NCBI GenBank assembly: GCA_949775045.1
Contig: OX459107.1
Span: forward strand, 12,055,250 to 12,119,249
Direction: 5' to 3'
From: Metridium senile
Taxonomy: Eukaryota; Cnidaria; Anthozoa; Actiniaria; Metridiidae
DNA: 64,000 bases
Shown here: piece after piece, positions 39,621 through 53,100 of the stretch
How positions within the stretch are numbered: the first letter of the stretch is position 1
Layout of the letters: each line of letters opens with the position of its first letter
Program-made: the position numbers and the translations under genes
The notes under the pieces: generated by a model
Databases searched by the model: none
Seen by the model: only the letters and a program-made list of their open reading frames with translations
What the model was told of the DNA's origin: nothing

Positions 39621-42600
39621 GGTCTAAGCGATCAGTTTGAGTTGAAAACCCCGATTTTCTTGACCCATTTTTGACAAGTCCTAAAGGCCATAATGCATTC
39701 TGGGTAAGATTTTGTAGTTTTCCTAAATAGAATTTTTCAGTTACATCAGAAAGGTCAGATTTTTCTAGAGATTGTTCTCGGGGTCTAAGCGATCAGTTTG
39801 AGTCCAAAACCCCGATTTTTTTGACCCATTTTTGACAAATCCTAAAGGCTATAAGGCATTCTGGGTAAGATTTTGTAGTTTTTCCTAAATAGAATTTTTC
39901 GGTTACATCAGAAAGCTTAGATTTTTCTAGACATTGTTCTCGGGGTCCTAGCGATCAGTTTGTGTCGAAAACCCCGATTTTTTTACCCATTTTTGACAAA
40001 TCCTAAAGGCCATAAGGCATTCTGGGTAAGATTTTGTAGTTTTTCCTAAATAGAATTTTTCAGTTACATCAGAAAGGTCAGATTTTTCTAGAGATTGTTC
40101 TCGGGGTCTAAGCGATCAGTTTGAGTCGAAAACCCAAATTTTTTTGAACGACTTTAAGAGACCCCCATGGTAGACTATAGGGCATTCTGGGTAAGATTTT
40201 GTAGTTTTTCCTAAATAGAATTTTTCGGTTACATTAGAAAGCTTAGATTTTTCTAGACATTGTTCTCGGGGTCCTAGCGATCAGTTTGTGTCGAAAACCC
40301 CGATTTTTTTGACACATTTTTGACAACTTCTAAAGGCCATAAGGCATTCTGGGTAAGATTTTGTAGTTTTTCCTAAATAGAATTTTTCGGTTACATCAGA
40401 AAGCTTAGATTTTTATAGACATTGTTCTCGGGGTCTAAGCGATCAGTTTGAGTTGAAAACCCCGATTTTCTTGACCCATTTTTGACAAGTCCTAAAGGCC
40501 ATAATGCATTCTGGGTAAGATTTTGTAGTTTTCCTAAATAGAATTTTTCAGTTACATCAGAAAGGTCAGATTTTTCTAGAGATTGTTCTCGGGGTCTAAG
40601 CGATCAGTTTGAGTCGAAAACCCCGATTTTTTTGACCCATTTTTGACAAATCCTAAAGGCTATAAGGCATTCTGGGTAAGATTTTGTAGTTTTTCCTAAA
40701 TAGAATTTTTCGGTTACATCAGAAAGCTTAGATTTTTCTAGACATTGTTCTCGGGGTCCTAGCGATCAGTTTGTGTCGAAAACCCCGATTTTTTTGACAC
40801 ATTTTTGACAAATCCTAAAGGCCATTAGGCATTCTGGGTAAGATTTTGTAGTTTTTCCTAAATAGAATTTTTCGGTTACATTAGAAAGCTTAGATTTTTC
40901 TAGACATTGTTCTCGGGGTCCTAGCGATCAGTTTGTGTCGAAAACCCCGATTTTTTTTACTCATTTTTGACAACTCCTAAAGGCCATAAGGCATTCTGGG
41001 TAAGATTTTGTAGTTTTTCCTAAATAGAATTTTTCAGTTACATCAGAAAGCTTAGATTTTTCTAGACCTTGTTCTCGGGGTCTAATCGATCAGTTTGAGT
41101 CGAAAACCCCGATTTTTTTTTACCCATTTTTGACAAATCCTAAAGGCCATAAGGCATTCTGGGTAAGATTTTGTAGTTTTTCCTAAATAGAATTTTTCGG
41201 TTACATTAGAAAGCTTAGATTTTTCTAGACATTGTTCTCGGGGTCCTAGCCATCAGTTTGAGTCGAAAACCCAAATTTTTTTGAACGACTTTAAGAGACC
41301 CCCATGGTAGACTATAGGGCATTCTGGGTAAGATTTTGTAGTTTTTCCTAAATAGAATTTTTCGGTTACATTAGAAAGCTTAGATTTTTCTAGACATTGT
41401 TCTCGGGGTCCTAGCGATCAGTTTGTGTCGAAAACCCCGATTTTTTTGACACATTTTTGACAACTTCTAAAGGCCATAAGGCATTCTGGGTAAGATTTTG
41501 TAGTTTTTCCTAAATAGAATTTTTCGGTTACATCACAAAGCTTAGAATTTTCTAGACCTTGTTCTCGGGGTCTAATCGATCAGTTTGAGTCGAAAACCCC
41601 GATTTTTTTTTACCCATTTTTGACAAATCCTAAAGGCCATAAGGCATTCTGGGTAAGATTTTGTAGTTTTTCCTAAATAGAATTTTTCGGTTACATTAGA
41701 AAGCTTAGATTTTTCTAGACATTGTTCTCGGGGTCCTAGCCATCAGTTTGTGTCGAAAACCCCGATTTTTTTGACACATTTTTGACAAATTCTAAAGGCC
41801 ATTAGGCATTCTGGGTAAGATTTTGTAGTTTTTCCTAAATAGAATTTTTCGGTTACATTAGAAAGCTTAGATTTTTCTAGACATTGTTCTCGGGGTCCTA
41901 GCGATCAGTTTGTGTCGAAAACCCCGATTTTTTTTACCCATTTTTGACAACTCCTAAAGGCCATAAGGCATTCTGGGTAAGATTTTGTAGTTTTTCCTAA
42001 ATAGAATATTTCGGTTACATCACAAAGCTTAGATTTTTCTACACATTCATCTCGGGGTCTAAGCGATCAGTTTGAGTCGAAAACCCCGATTTTTTTGAAC
42101 GACTTTAAGAGACCCCTATGGTAGACTATAGGGCATTCTGGGTAAGATTTTGTAGTTTTTCCTAAATAGAATTTTTCGGTTACATGAGCAAGCTTACATA
42201 TTTCTAGACATTGTTCTCGGGGTCCTAGCGATCAGTTTGAGTCGAAAACCTCGATTTTTTGGACACATTTTTGACAAATCCTAAAGGCCAAAAGGCATTA
42301 TGGGTAAGATTTTGTAGTTTTTCCTAAATAGAATTTTTCGGTTACATCAGCAAGCTTACATTTTTCTAGAGATTGTTCTCGGGGTCCTAGCGATCAGTTT
42401 GTGTCGAAAACCCCGATTTTTTTTACCCATTTTTGACAAATCCTAAAGGCCATAAGGCATTCTGGGTAAGATTTTGTAGTTTTTCCTAAATAGAATTTTT
42501 CAGTTACATCAGAAAGGTCAGATTTTTCTAGAGATTGTTCTCGGGGTCTAAGCGATCAGTTTGAGTGGAAAACCCCAATTTTTTTGAACGACTTTAAGAG

Positions 42601-44579
42601 ACCCCCATGGTAGACTATAGGGCATTCTGGGTAAGATTTTGTAGTTTTTCCTAAATAGAATTTTTCGGTTACATCAGAAAGCTTAGATTTTTCTAGACAT
42701 TGTTCTCGGGGTCCTAGTGATCAGTTTGAGTCGAAAACCCCGATTTTTTTTTACCCCTTTTTGACAAATCCTAAAGGCCATAAGGTATTCTGGGTAAGAT
42801 TTTGTAGTTTTTCCCAAATAGAATATTTCGGTTACATCACAAAGCTTAGAATTTTCTAGACCTTGTTCTCGGGGTCTAATCGATCAGTTTGAGTCGAAAA
42901 CCCCGATTTTTTTTTACCCATTTTTGACAAATCCTAAAGGCCATAAGGCATTCTGGGTAAGATTTTGTAGTTTTTCCTAAATAGAATTTTTCAGTTACAT
43001 CAGAAAGGTCAGATTTTTCTAGAGATTGTTCTCGGGGTCTAAGCGATCAGTTTGAGTCGAAAACCCCAATTTTTTTGACACATTTTTGACAAATCCTAAA
43101 GGGCATTAGGCATTCTGGGTAAGATTTTGTAGTTTTTCCTAAATAGAATTTTTCGGTTACATTAGAAAGCTTAGATTTTCTAGACATTGTTCTCGGGGTC
43201 CTAGCGATCAGTTTGTGTCGAAAACCCCGATTTTTTTGACCCATTTTTGACAACTCCTAAAGGCCATAAGGCATTCTGGGTAAGATTTTGTAGTTTTTCC
43301 TAAATAGAATTTTTCGGTTACATCAGCAAGCTTACATTTTTCTAGACATTGTTCTCGGGGTCCTAGCGATCAGTTTGAGTCGAAAACCTCGATTTTTTGG
43401 ACACATTTTTGACAAATCCTAAAGGCCATAAGGCATTATGGGTAAGATTTTGTAGTTTTTCCCAAATACAATATTTCGGTTACATCACAAAGCTTAGAAT
43501 TTTCTAGACCTTGTTCTCGGGGTCTAATCGATCAGTTTGAGTCGAAAACCCCGATTTTTTTTTACCCATTTTTGACAAATCCTAAAGGCCATAAGGCATT
43601 CTGGGTAAGATTTTGTAGTTTTTCCTAAATAGAATTTTTCAGTTACATCAGAAAGGTCAGATTTTTCTAGAGATTGTTCTCGGGGTCTAAGCGATCAGTT
43701 TGAGTCGAAAACCCCAATTTTTTTGAACGACTTTAAGAGACCCCCATGGTAGACTATAGGGCATTCTGGGTAAGATTTTGTAGTTTTTCCTAAATAGAAT
43801 TTTTCGGTTACATCACAAAGCTTAGAATTTTCTAGACCTTGTTCTCGGGGTCTAATCGATCAGTTTGAGTCGAAAACCCCAATTTTTTTGAACGACTTTA
43901 AGAGACCCCCATGGTAGACTATAGGGCATTCTGGGTAAGATTTTGTAGTTTTTCCTAAATAGAATTTTTCGGTTACATTAGAAAGCTTAGATTTTTCTAG
44001 ACATTGTTCTCGGGGTCCTAGTGATCAGTTTGAGTCGAAAACCCCGATTTTTTTTACCCCTTTTTGACAAATCCTAAAGGCCATAAGGCATTCTGGGTAA
44101 GATTTTGTAGTTTTTCCCAAATAGAATATTTCGGTTACATCACAAAGCTTAGAATTTTCTAGACCTTGTTCTCGGGGTCTAATCGATCAGTTTGAGTCGA
44201 AAACCCCGATTTTTTTTTACCCATTTTTGACAAATCCTAAAGGCCATAAGGCATTCTGGGTAAGATTTTGTAGTTTTTCCTAAATAGAATTTTTCGGTTA
44301 CATTAGAAAGCTTAGATTTTTCTAGACATTGTTCTCGGGGTCCTAGCCATCAGTTTGTGTCGAAAACCCCGATTTTTTTGACACATTTTTGACAAATTCT
44401 AAAGGCCATTAGGCATTCTGGGTAAGATTTTGTAGTTTTTCCTAAATAGAATTTTTCGGTTACATTAGAAAGCTTAGATTTTTCTAGACATTGTTCTCGG
44501 GGTCCTAGCGATCAGTTTGTGTCGAAAACCCCGATTTTTTTTACCCATTTTTGACAACTCCTAAAGGCCATAAGGCATT

Positions 44580-47130
44580 CTGGGTAAGATTTTGTAGTTT
44601 TTCCTAAATAGAATATTTCGGTTACATCACAAAGCTTAGATTTTTCTACACATTCATCTCGGGGTCTAAGCGATCAGTTTGAGTCGAAAACCCCGATTTT
44701 TTTGAACGACTTTAAGAGACCCCTATGGTAGACTATAGGGCATTCTGGGTAAGATTTTGTAGTTTTTCCTAAATAGAATTTTTCGGTTACATGAGCAAGC
44801 TTACATATTTCTAGACATTGTTCTCGGGGTCCTAGCGATCAGTTTGAGTCGAAAACCTCGATTTTTTGGACACATTTTTGACAAATCCTAAAGGCCAAAA
44901 GGCATTATGGGTAAGATTTTGTAGTTTTTCCTAAATAGAATTTTTCGGTTACATCAGAAAGCTTAGATTTTTCTAGACATTGTTCTCGGGGTCCTAGTGA
45001 TCAGTTTGAGTCGAAAACCCCGATTTTTTTTACCCCTTTTTGACAAATCCTAAAGGCCATAAGGCATTCTGGGTAAGATTTTGTAGTTTTTCCTAAATAG
45101 AATTTTTCGGTTACATTAGAAAGCTTACATTTTTCTAGACATTGTTCTCGGGGTCCTAGCGATCAGTTTGTGTCGAAAACCCCGATTTTTTTGACACATT
45201 TTTGACAAATCCTAAAGGCCATTAGGCATTCTTGGTAAGATTTTGTAGTTTTTCCTAAATAGAATTTTTCGGTTACATTAGAAAGCTTAGATTTTCTAGA
45301 CATTGTTCTCGGGGTCCTAGCGATCAGTTTGTGTCGAAAACCCCGATTTTTTTGACACATTTTTGACAACTCCTAAAGGCCATAAGGCATTCTGGGTAAG
45401 ATTTTGTAGTTTTTCCTAAATAGAATTTTTCGGTTACATCAGAAAGCTTAGATTTTTCTAGACATTGTTCTCGGGGTCTAAGCGATCAGTTTCAGTTGAA
45501 AACCCCGATTTTCTTGACCCATTTTTGACAAGTCCTAAAGGCCATAATGCATTCTGGGTAAGATTTTGTAGTTTTTCCTAAATAGAATTTTTCGGTTACA
45601 TCAGAAAGCTTAGATTTTTCTAGACATTGTTCTCGGGGTCCTAGTGATCAGTTTGTGTCGAAAACCCCGATTTTTTTGACTCATTTTTGACAAATCCTAA
45701 AGGCCATTAAGCATTCTGGGTAAGATTTTGTAGTTTTTCCTAAATAGAATTTTTCGGTTACATTAGAAAGCTTAGATTTTTCTAGACATTGTTCTCGGGG
45801 TCCTAGCGATCAGTTTGTGTCGAAAACCCCGATTTTTTTTACCCATTTTTGACAACTCCTAAAGGCCATAAGGCATTCTGGGTAAGATTTTGTAGTTTTT
45901 CCTAAATAGAATATTTCGGTTACATCACAAAGCTTAGATTTTTCTACACATTCATCTCGGGGTCTAAGCGATCAGTTTGAGTCGAAAACCCCGATTTTTT
46001 TGAACGACTTTAAGAGACCCCTATGGTAGACTATAGGGCATTCTGGGTAAGATTTTGTAGTTTTTCCTAAATAGAATTTTTCGGTTACATGAGCAAGCTT
46101 ACATATTTCTAGACATTGTTCTCGGGGTCCTAGCGATCAGTTTGAGTCGAAAACCTCGATTTTTTGGACACATTTTTGACAAATCCTAAAGGCCAAAAGG
46201 CATTATGGGTAAGATTTTGTAGTTTTTCCTAAATAGAATTTTTCGGTTACATCAGAAAGCTTAGATTTTTCTAGACATTGTTCTCGGGGTCCTAGTGATC
46301 AGTTTGAGTCGAAAACCCCGATTTTTTTTACCCCTTTTTGACAAATCCTATAGGCCATAAGGCATTCTGGGTAAGATTTTGTAGTTTTTCCTAAATAGAA
46401 TTTTTCGGTTACATTAGAAAGCTTACATTTTTCTAGACATTGTTCTCGGGGTCCTAGCGATCAGTTTGTGTCGAAAACCCCGATTTTTTTGACACATTTT
46501 TGACAAATCCTAAAGGCCATTAGGCATTCTTGGTAAGATTTTGTAGTTTTTCCTAAATAGAATTTTTCGGTTACATTAGAAAGCTTAGATTTTCTAGACA
46601 TTGTTCTCGGGGTCCTAGCGATCAGTTTGTGTCGAAAACCCCGATTTTTTTGACACATTTTTGACAACTCCTAAAGGCCATAAGGCATTCTGGGTAAGAT
46701 TTTGTAGTTTTTCCTAAATAGAATTTTTCGGTTACATCAGAAAGCTTAGATTTTTCTAGACATTGTTCTCGGGGTCTAAGCGATCAGTTTCAGTTGAAAA
46801 CCCCGATTTTCTTGACCCATTTTTGACAAGTCCTAAAGGCCATAATGCATTCTGGGTAAGATTTTGTAGTTTTTCCTAAATAGAATTTTTCGGTTACATC
46901 AGAAAGCTTAGATTTTTCTAGACATTGTTCTCGGGGTCCTAGTGATCAGTTTGTGTCGAAAACCCCGATTTTTTTGACTCATTTTTGACAAATCCTAAAG
47001 GCCATAAGGCATTCTGGGTAAGATTTTGTAGTTTTTCCTAAATAGAATTTTTCAGTTACATCAGAAAGGTCAGATTTTTCTAGAGATTGTTCTCGGGGTC
47101 TAATCGATCAGTTTGAGTCGAAAACCCCGA
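44580..47130. repeat. 1298-bp (8-monomer) duplication within the satellite
   Basis: The variant CTACACATTCATCTC at 44646 recurs 1298 bp on, at 45944, and the single-T-deleted monomer at 45163 recurs at 46461. The copies share private variants such as ACATGAGCAAGCTTACAT and GGCATTCTTGGTAAG, so whole 8-monomer blocks were copied. Confidence 0.85.
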
Positions 47131-50100
47131 TTTTTTTTTACCTATTTTTGACAAATCCTAAAGGCCATAAGGCATTCTGGGTAAGATTTTGTAGTTTTTC
47201 CTAAATAGAATTTTTCGGTTACATTAGAAAGCTTAGATTTTTCTAGACATTGTTCTCGGGGTCCTAGCGATCAGTTTGTGTCTAAAACCCCGATTTTTTT
47301 GACACATTTTTGACAAATCCTAAAGGCCATTAGGCATTCTGGGTAAGATTTTGTAGTTTTTCCTAAATAGAATTTTTCAGTTACATCAGAAAGGTCAGAT
47401 TTTTCTAGAGATTGTTCTCGGGGTCTAAGCGATCAGTTTGAGTCGAAAACCCCGATTTTTTTGAACGACTTTAAGAGACCCCCATGGTAGACTATAGGGC
47501 ATTCTGGGTAAGATTTTGTAGTTTTTCCTAAATAGAATTTTTCGGTTACATCAGAAAGCTTAGATTTTTCTAGACATTGTTCTCGGGGTCCTAGTGATCA
47601 GTTTGAGTCGAAAACCCCGATTTTTTTTACCCCTTTTTGACAAATCCTAAAGGCCATAAGGCATTCTGGGTAAGATTTTGTAGTTTTTCCTAAATAGAAT
47701 TTTTCGGTTACATTAGAAAGCTTAGATTTTCTAGACATTGTTCTCGGGGTCCTAGCGATCAGTTTGTGTCGAAAACCCCGATTTTTTTGACACATTTTTG
47801 ACAACTCCTAAAGGCCATAAGGCATTCTGGGTAAGATTTTGTAGTTTTTCCTAAATAGAATTTTTCGGTTACATCAGAAAGCTTAGATTTTTCTAGACAT
47901 TGTTCTCGGGGTCTAAGCGATCAGTTTCAGTTGAAAACCCCGATTTTCTTGACCCATTTTTGTCAAATCCTAAAGGCCATTAGGCATTCTGGGTAAGATT
48001 TTGTAGTTTTTCCTAAATAGAATATTTCAGTTACATCAGAAAGGTCAGATTTTTCTAGAGATTGTTCTCGGGGTCTAAGCGATCAGTTTGAGTCGAAAAC
48101 CCCGATTTTTTTGAACGACCTTAAGAGACCCCTATGGTAGACTATAGGGCATTCTGGGTAAGATTTTGTAGTTTTTCCTAAATAGAATTTTTCGGTTACA
48201 TTAGAAAGCTTAGATTTTTCTAGACATTGTTCTCGGGGTCCTAGCGATCAGTTTGTGTCGAAAACCCCGATTTTTTTGACCCATTTTTGACAACTCCTAA
48301 AGGCCATAAGGCATTCTGGGTAAGATTTTGTAGTTTTTCCTAAATAGAATATTTCGGTTACCTCACAAAGCTTAGATTTTTCTACACATTCATCTCGGGG
48401 TCTAAGCGATCAGTTTGAGTCGAAAACCCCGATTTTTTTGAACGACTTTAAGAGACCCCTATGGTAGACTATAGGGCATTCTGGGTAAGATTTTGTAGTT
48501 TTTCCTAAATAGAATTTTTCGGTTACATGAGCAAGCTTAGATTTTTCTAGACATTGTTCTCGGGGTCCTAGCGATCAGTTTGAGTCGAAAACCTCGATTT
48601 TTTGGACACATTTTTGTCAAATCCTAAAGGCCATTAGGCATTCTGGGTAAGATTTTGTAGTTTTTCCTAAATAGAATATTTCGGTTACATCACAAAGCTT
48701 AGATTTTTCTACACATTCATCTCGGGGTCTAAGCGATCAGTTTGAGTCGAAAACCCCGATTTTTTTGAACGACTTTAAGAGACCCCTATGGTAGACTATA
48801 GGGCATTCTGGGTAAGATTTTGTAGTTTTTCCTAAATAGAATTTTTCGGTTACATGAGCAAGCTTACATTTTTCTAGACATTGTTCTCGGGGTCCTAGCG
48901 ATCAGTTTGAGTCGAAAACCTCGATTTTTTGGACACATTTTTGACAACTCCTAAAGGCCAAAAGGCATTATGGGTAAGATTTTGTAGTTTTTCCTAAATA
49001 GAATTTTTCGGTTACATCAGCAAGCTTACATTTTTCTAGACATTGTTCTCGGGGTCCTAGCGATCAGTTTGAGTCGAAAACCTCGATTTTTTGGAGCCAT
49101 TTTTGACAAATCCTAAAGGCCATAAGGCATTCAGGGTAAGATTTTGTAGTTTTTCCTAAATAGAATTTTTCGGTTACATTAGAAAGCTTAGATTTTTCTA
49201 GACATTGTTCTCGGGGTCCTAGCGATCAGTTTGTGTCGAAAACCCCGATTTTTTTGACACATTTTTGACAACTCCTAAAGGCCATAAGGCATTCTGGGTA
49301 AGATTTTGTAGTTTTTCCTAAATAGAATTTTTCGGTTACATCAGAAAGCTTAGATTTTTATAGACATTGTTCTCGGGGTCTAAGCGATCAGTTTGAGTTG
49401 AAAACCCCGATTTTCTTGACCCATTTTTGACAAATCCTAAAGGCCATAAGGCATTCTGGGTAAGATTTTGTAGTTTTTCCTAAATAGAATTTTTCAGTTA
49501 CATCAGAAAGGTCAGATTTTTCTAGAGATTGTTCTCGGGGTCTAAGCGATCAGTTTGAGTCGAAAACCCCAATTTTTTTGAACGACTTTAAGAGACCCCC
49601 ATGGTAGACTATAGGGCATTCTGGGTAAGATTTTGTAGTTTTTCCTAAATAGAATTTTTCGGTTACATCAGAAAGCTTAGATTTTTCTAGACATTGTTCT
49701 CGGGGTCCTAGTGATCAGTTTGAGTCGAAAACCCCGATTTTTTTTACCCCTTTTTGACAAATCCTAAAGGCCATAAGGCATTCTGGGTAAGATTTTGTAG
49801 TTTTTCCCAAATAGAATATTTCGGTTACATCACAAAGCTTAGAATTTTCTAGACCTTGTTCTCGGGGTCTAATCGATCAGTTTGAGTCGAAAACCCCGAT
49901 TTTTTTTTACCCATTTTTGACAAATCCTAAAGGCCATAAGGCATTCTGGGTAAGATTTTGTAGTTTTTCCTAAATAGAATTTTTCGGTTACATTAGAAAG
50001 CTTAGATTTTTCTAGACATTGTTCTCGGGGTCCTAGCGATCAGTTTGTGTCGAAAACCCCGATTTTTTTGACACATTTTTGACAAATCCTAAAGGCCATT

Positions 50101-53100
50101 AGGCATTCTGGGTAAGATTTTGTAGTTTTTCCTAAATAGAATTTTTCGGTTACATTAGAAAGCTTAGATTTTCTAGACATTGTTCTCGGGGTCCTAGCGA
50201 TCAGTTTGTGTCGAAAACCCCGATTTTTTTGACACATTTTTGACAACTCCTAAAGGCCATAAGGCATTCTGGGTAAGATTTTGTAGTTTTTCCTAAATAG
50301 AATTTTTCGGTTACATCAGAAAGCTTAGATTTTTCTAGACATTGTTCTCGGGGTCTAAGCGATCAGTTGCAGTTGAAAACCCCGATTTTCTTGACCCATT
50401 TTTGACAAGTCCTAAAGGCCATAATGCATTCTGGGTAAGATTTTGTAGTTTTTCCTAAATAGAATTTTTCGGTTACATCAGAAAGCTTAGATTTTTCTAG
50501 ACATTGTTCTCGGGGTCCTAGCGATCAGTTTGTGTCGAAAACCCTGATTTTTTTGACCCATTTTTGACAAATCCTAAAGGCCATAAGGCATTCTGGGTAA
50601 GATTTTGTAGTTTTTCCTAAATAGAATTTTTCAGTTACATCAGAAAGGTCAGATTTTTCTAGAGATTGTTCTCGGGGTCTAAGCGATCAGTTTGAGTCGA
50701 AAACCTCGATTTTTTTGACCCATTTTTGACAAATCCTAAAGGCCATAAGGCATTCTTGGTAAGATTTTGTAGTTTTTCCTAAATAGAATTTTTCGGTTAC
50801 ATCAGAAAGCTTAGATTTTTCTAGACATTGTTCTCGGAGTCCTAGCGATCAGTTTGTGTCGAAAACCCCGATTTTTTTTAACTCATTTTTGACAAATCCT
50901 AAAGGCCATAAGGCATTCTGGGTAAGATTTTGTAGTTTTTCCTAAATAGAATTTTTCAGTTACATCAGAAAGGTCAGATTTTTCTAGAGATTGTTCTCGG
51001 GGTCTAATCGATCAGTTTGAGTCGAAAACCCCGATTTTTTTTTACCCATTTTTGACAAATCCTAAAGGCCATAAGGCATTCTGGGTAAGATTTTGTAGTT
51101 TTTCCTAAATAGAATTTTTCGGTTACATTAGAAAGCTTACATTTTTCTAGACATTGTTCTCGGGGTCCTAGCGATCAGTTTGTGTCGAAAACCCCGATTT
51201 TTTTGACACATTTTTGACAAATCCTAAAGGCCATTAGGCATTCTGGGTAAGATTTTGTAGTTTTTCCTAAATAGAATTTTTCAGTTACATCAGAAAGGTC
51301 AGATTTTTCTAGAGATTGTTCTCGGGGTCTAAGCGATCAGTTTGAGTCGAAAACCCCGATTTTTTTGAACGACCTTAAGAGACCCCTATGGTAGACTATA
51401 GGGCATTCTGGGTAAGATTTTGTAGTTTTTCCTAAATAGAATTTTTCGGTTACATTAGAAAGCTTAGATTTTTCTAGACATTGTTCTCGGGGTCCTAGCG
51501 ATCAGTTTGTGTCGAAAACCCCGATTTTTTTGACCCATTTTTGACAACTCCTAAAGGCCATAAGGCATTCTGGGTAAGATTTTGTAGTTTTTCCTAAATA
51601 GAATATTTCGGTTACATCACAAAGCTTAGATTTTTCTACACATTCATCTCGGGGTCTAAGCGATCAGTTTGAGTCGAAAACCCCGATTTTTTTGAACGAC
51701 TTTAAGAGACCCCTATGGTAGACTATAGGGCATTCTGGGTAAGATTTTGTAGTTTTTCCTAAATAGAATTTTTCGGTTACATGAGCAAGCTTACATTTTT
51801 CTAGACATTGTTCTCGGGGTCCTAGCGATCAGTTTGAGTCGAAAACCTCGATTTTTTGGACACATTTTTGACAAATCCTAAAGGCCATAATGCATTCTGG
51901 GTAAGATTTTGTAGTTTTTCCTAAATAGAATTTTTCGGTTACATCACAAAGCTTACATTTTTCTAGACATTGTTCTCGGGGTCCTAGCGATCAGTTTGAG
52001 TCGAAAACCTCGATTTTTTGGACACATTTTTGACAAATCCTAAAGGCCAAAAGGCATTATGGGTAAGATTTTGTAGTTTTTCCTAAATAGAATTTTTCGG
52101 TTACATCAGCAAGCTTACATTTTTCTAGACATTGTTCTCGGGGTCCTAGCGATCAGTTTGAGTCGAAAACCTCGATTTTTTGGACCCATTTTTGACAAAT
52201 CCTAAAGGCCATAAGGCATTCAGGGTAAGATTTTGTAGTTTTTCCTAAATAGAATTTTTCGGTTACATTAGAAAGCTTAGATTTTTCTAGACATTGTTCT
52301 CGGGGTCCTAGCGATCAGTTTGTGTCGAAAACCCCGATTTTTTTGACACATTTTTGACAACTCCTAAAGGCCATAAGGCATTCTGGGTAAGATTTTGTAG
52401 TTTTTCCTAAATAGAATTTTTCGGTTACATCAGAAAGCTTATATTTTTATAGACATTGTTCTCGGGGTCTAAGCGATCAGTTTGAGTTGAAAATCCCGAT
52501 TTTCTTGACCCATTTTTGACAAATCCTAAAGGCCATAAGGCATTCTGGGTAAGATTTTGTAGTTTTTCCTAAATAGAATTTTTCAGTTACATCAGAAAGG
52601 TCAGATTTTTCTAGAGATTGTTCTCGGGGTCTAAGCGATCAGTTTGAGTCGAAAACCCCAATTTTTTTGAACGACTTTAAGAGACCCCCATGGTAGACTA
52701 TAGGGCATTCTGGGTAAGATTTTGTAGTTTTTCCTAAATAGAATTTTTCGGTTACATCAGAAAGCTTAGATTTTTCTAGACATTGTTCTCGGGGTCCTAG
52801 TGATCAGTTTGAGTCGAAAACCCCGATTTTTTTTACCCCTTTTTGACAAATCCTAAAGGCCATAAGGCATTCTGGGTAAGATTTTGTAGTTTTTCCCAAA
52901 TAGAATATTTCGGTTACATCACAAAGCTTAGAATTTTCTAGACCTTGTTCTCGGGGTCTAATCGATCAGTTTGAGTCGAAAACCCCGATTTTTTTTTACC
53001 CATTTTTGACAAATCCTAAAGGCCATAAGGCATTCTGGGTAAGATTTTGTAGTTTTTCCTAAATAGAATTTTTCGGTTACATTAGAAAGCTTACATTTTT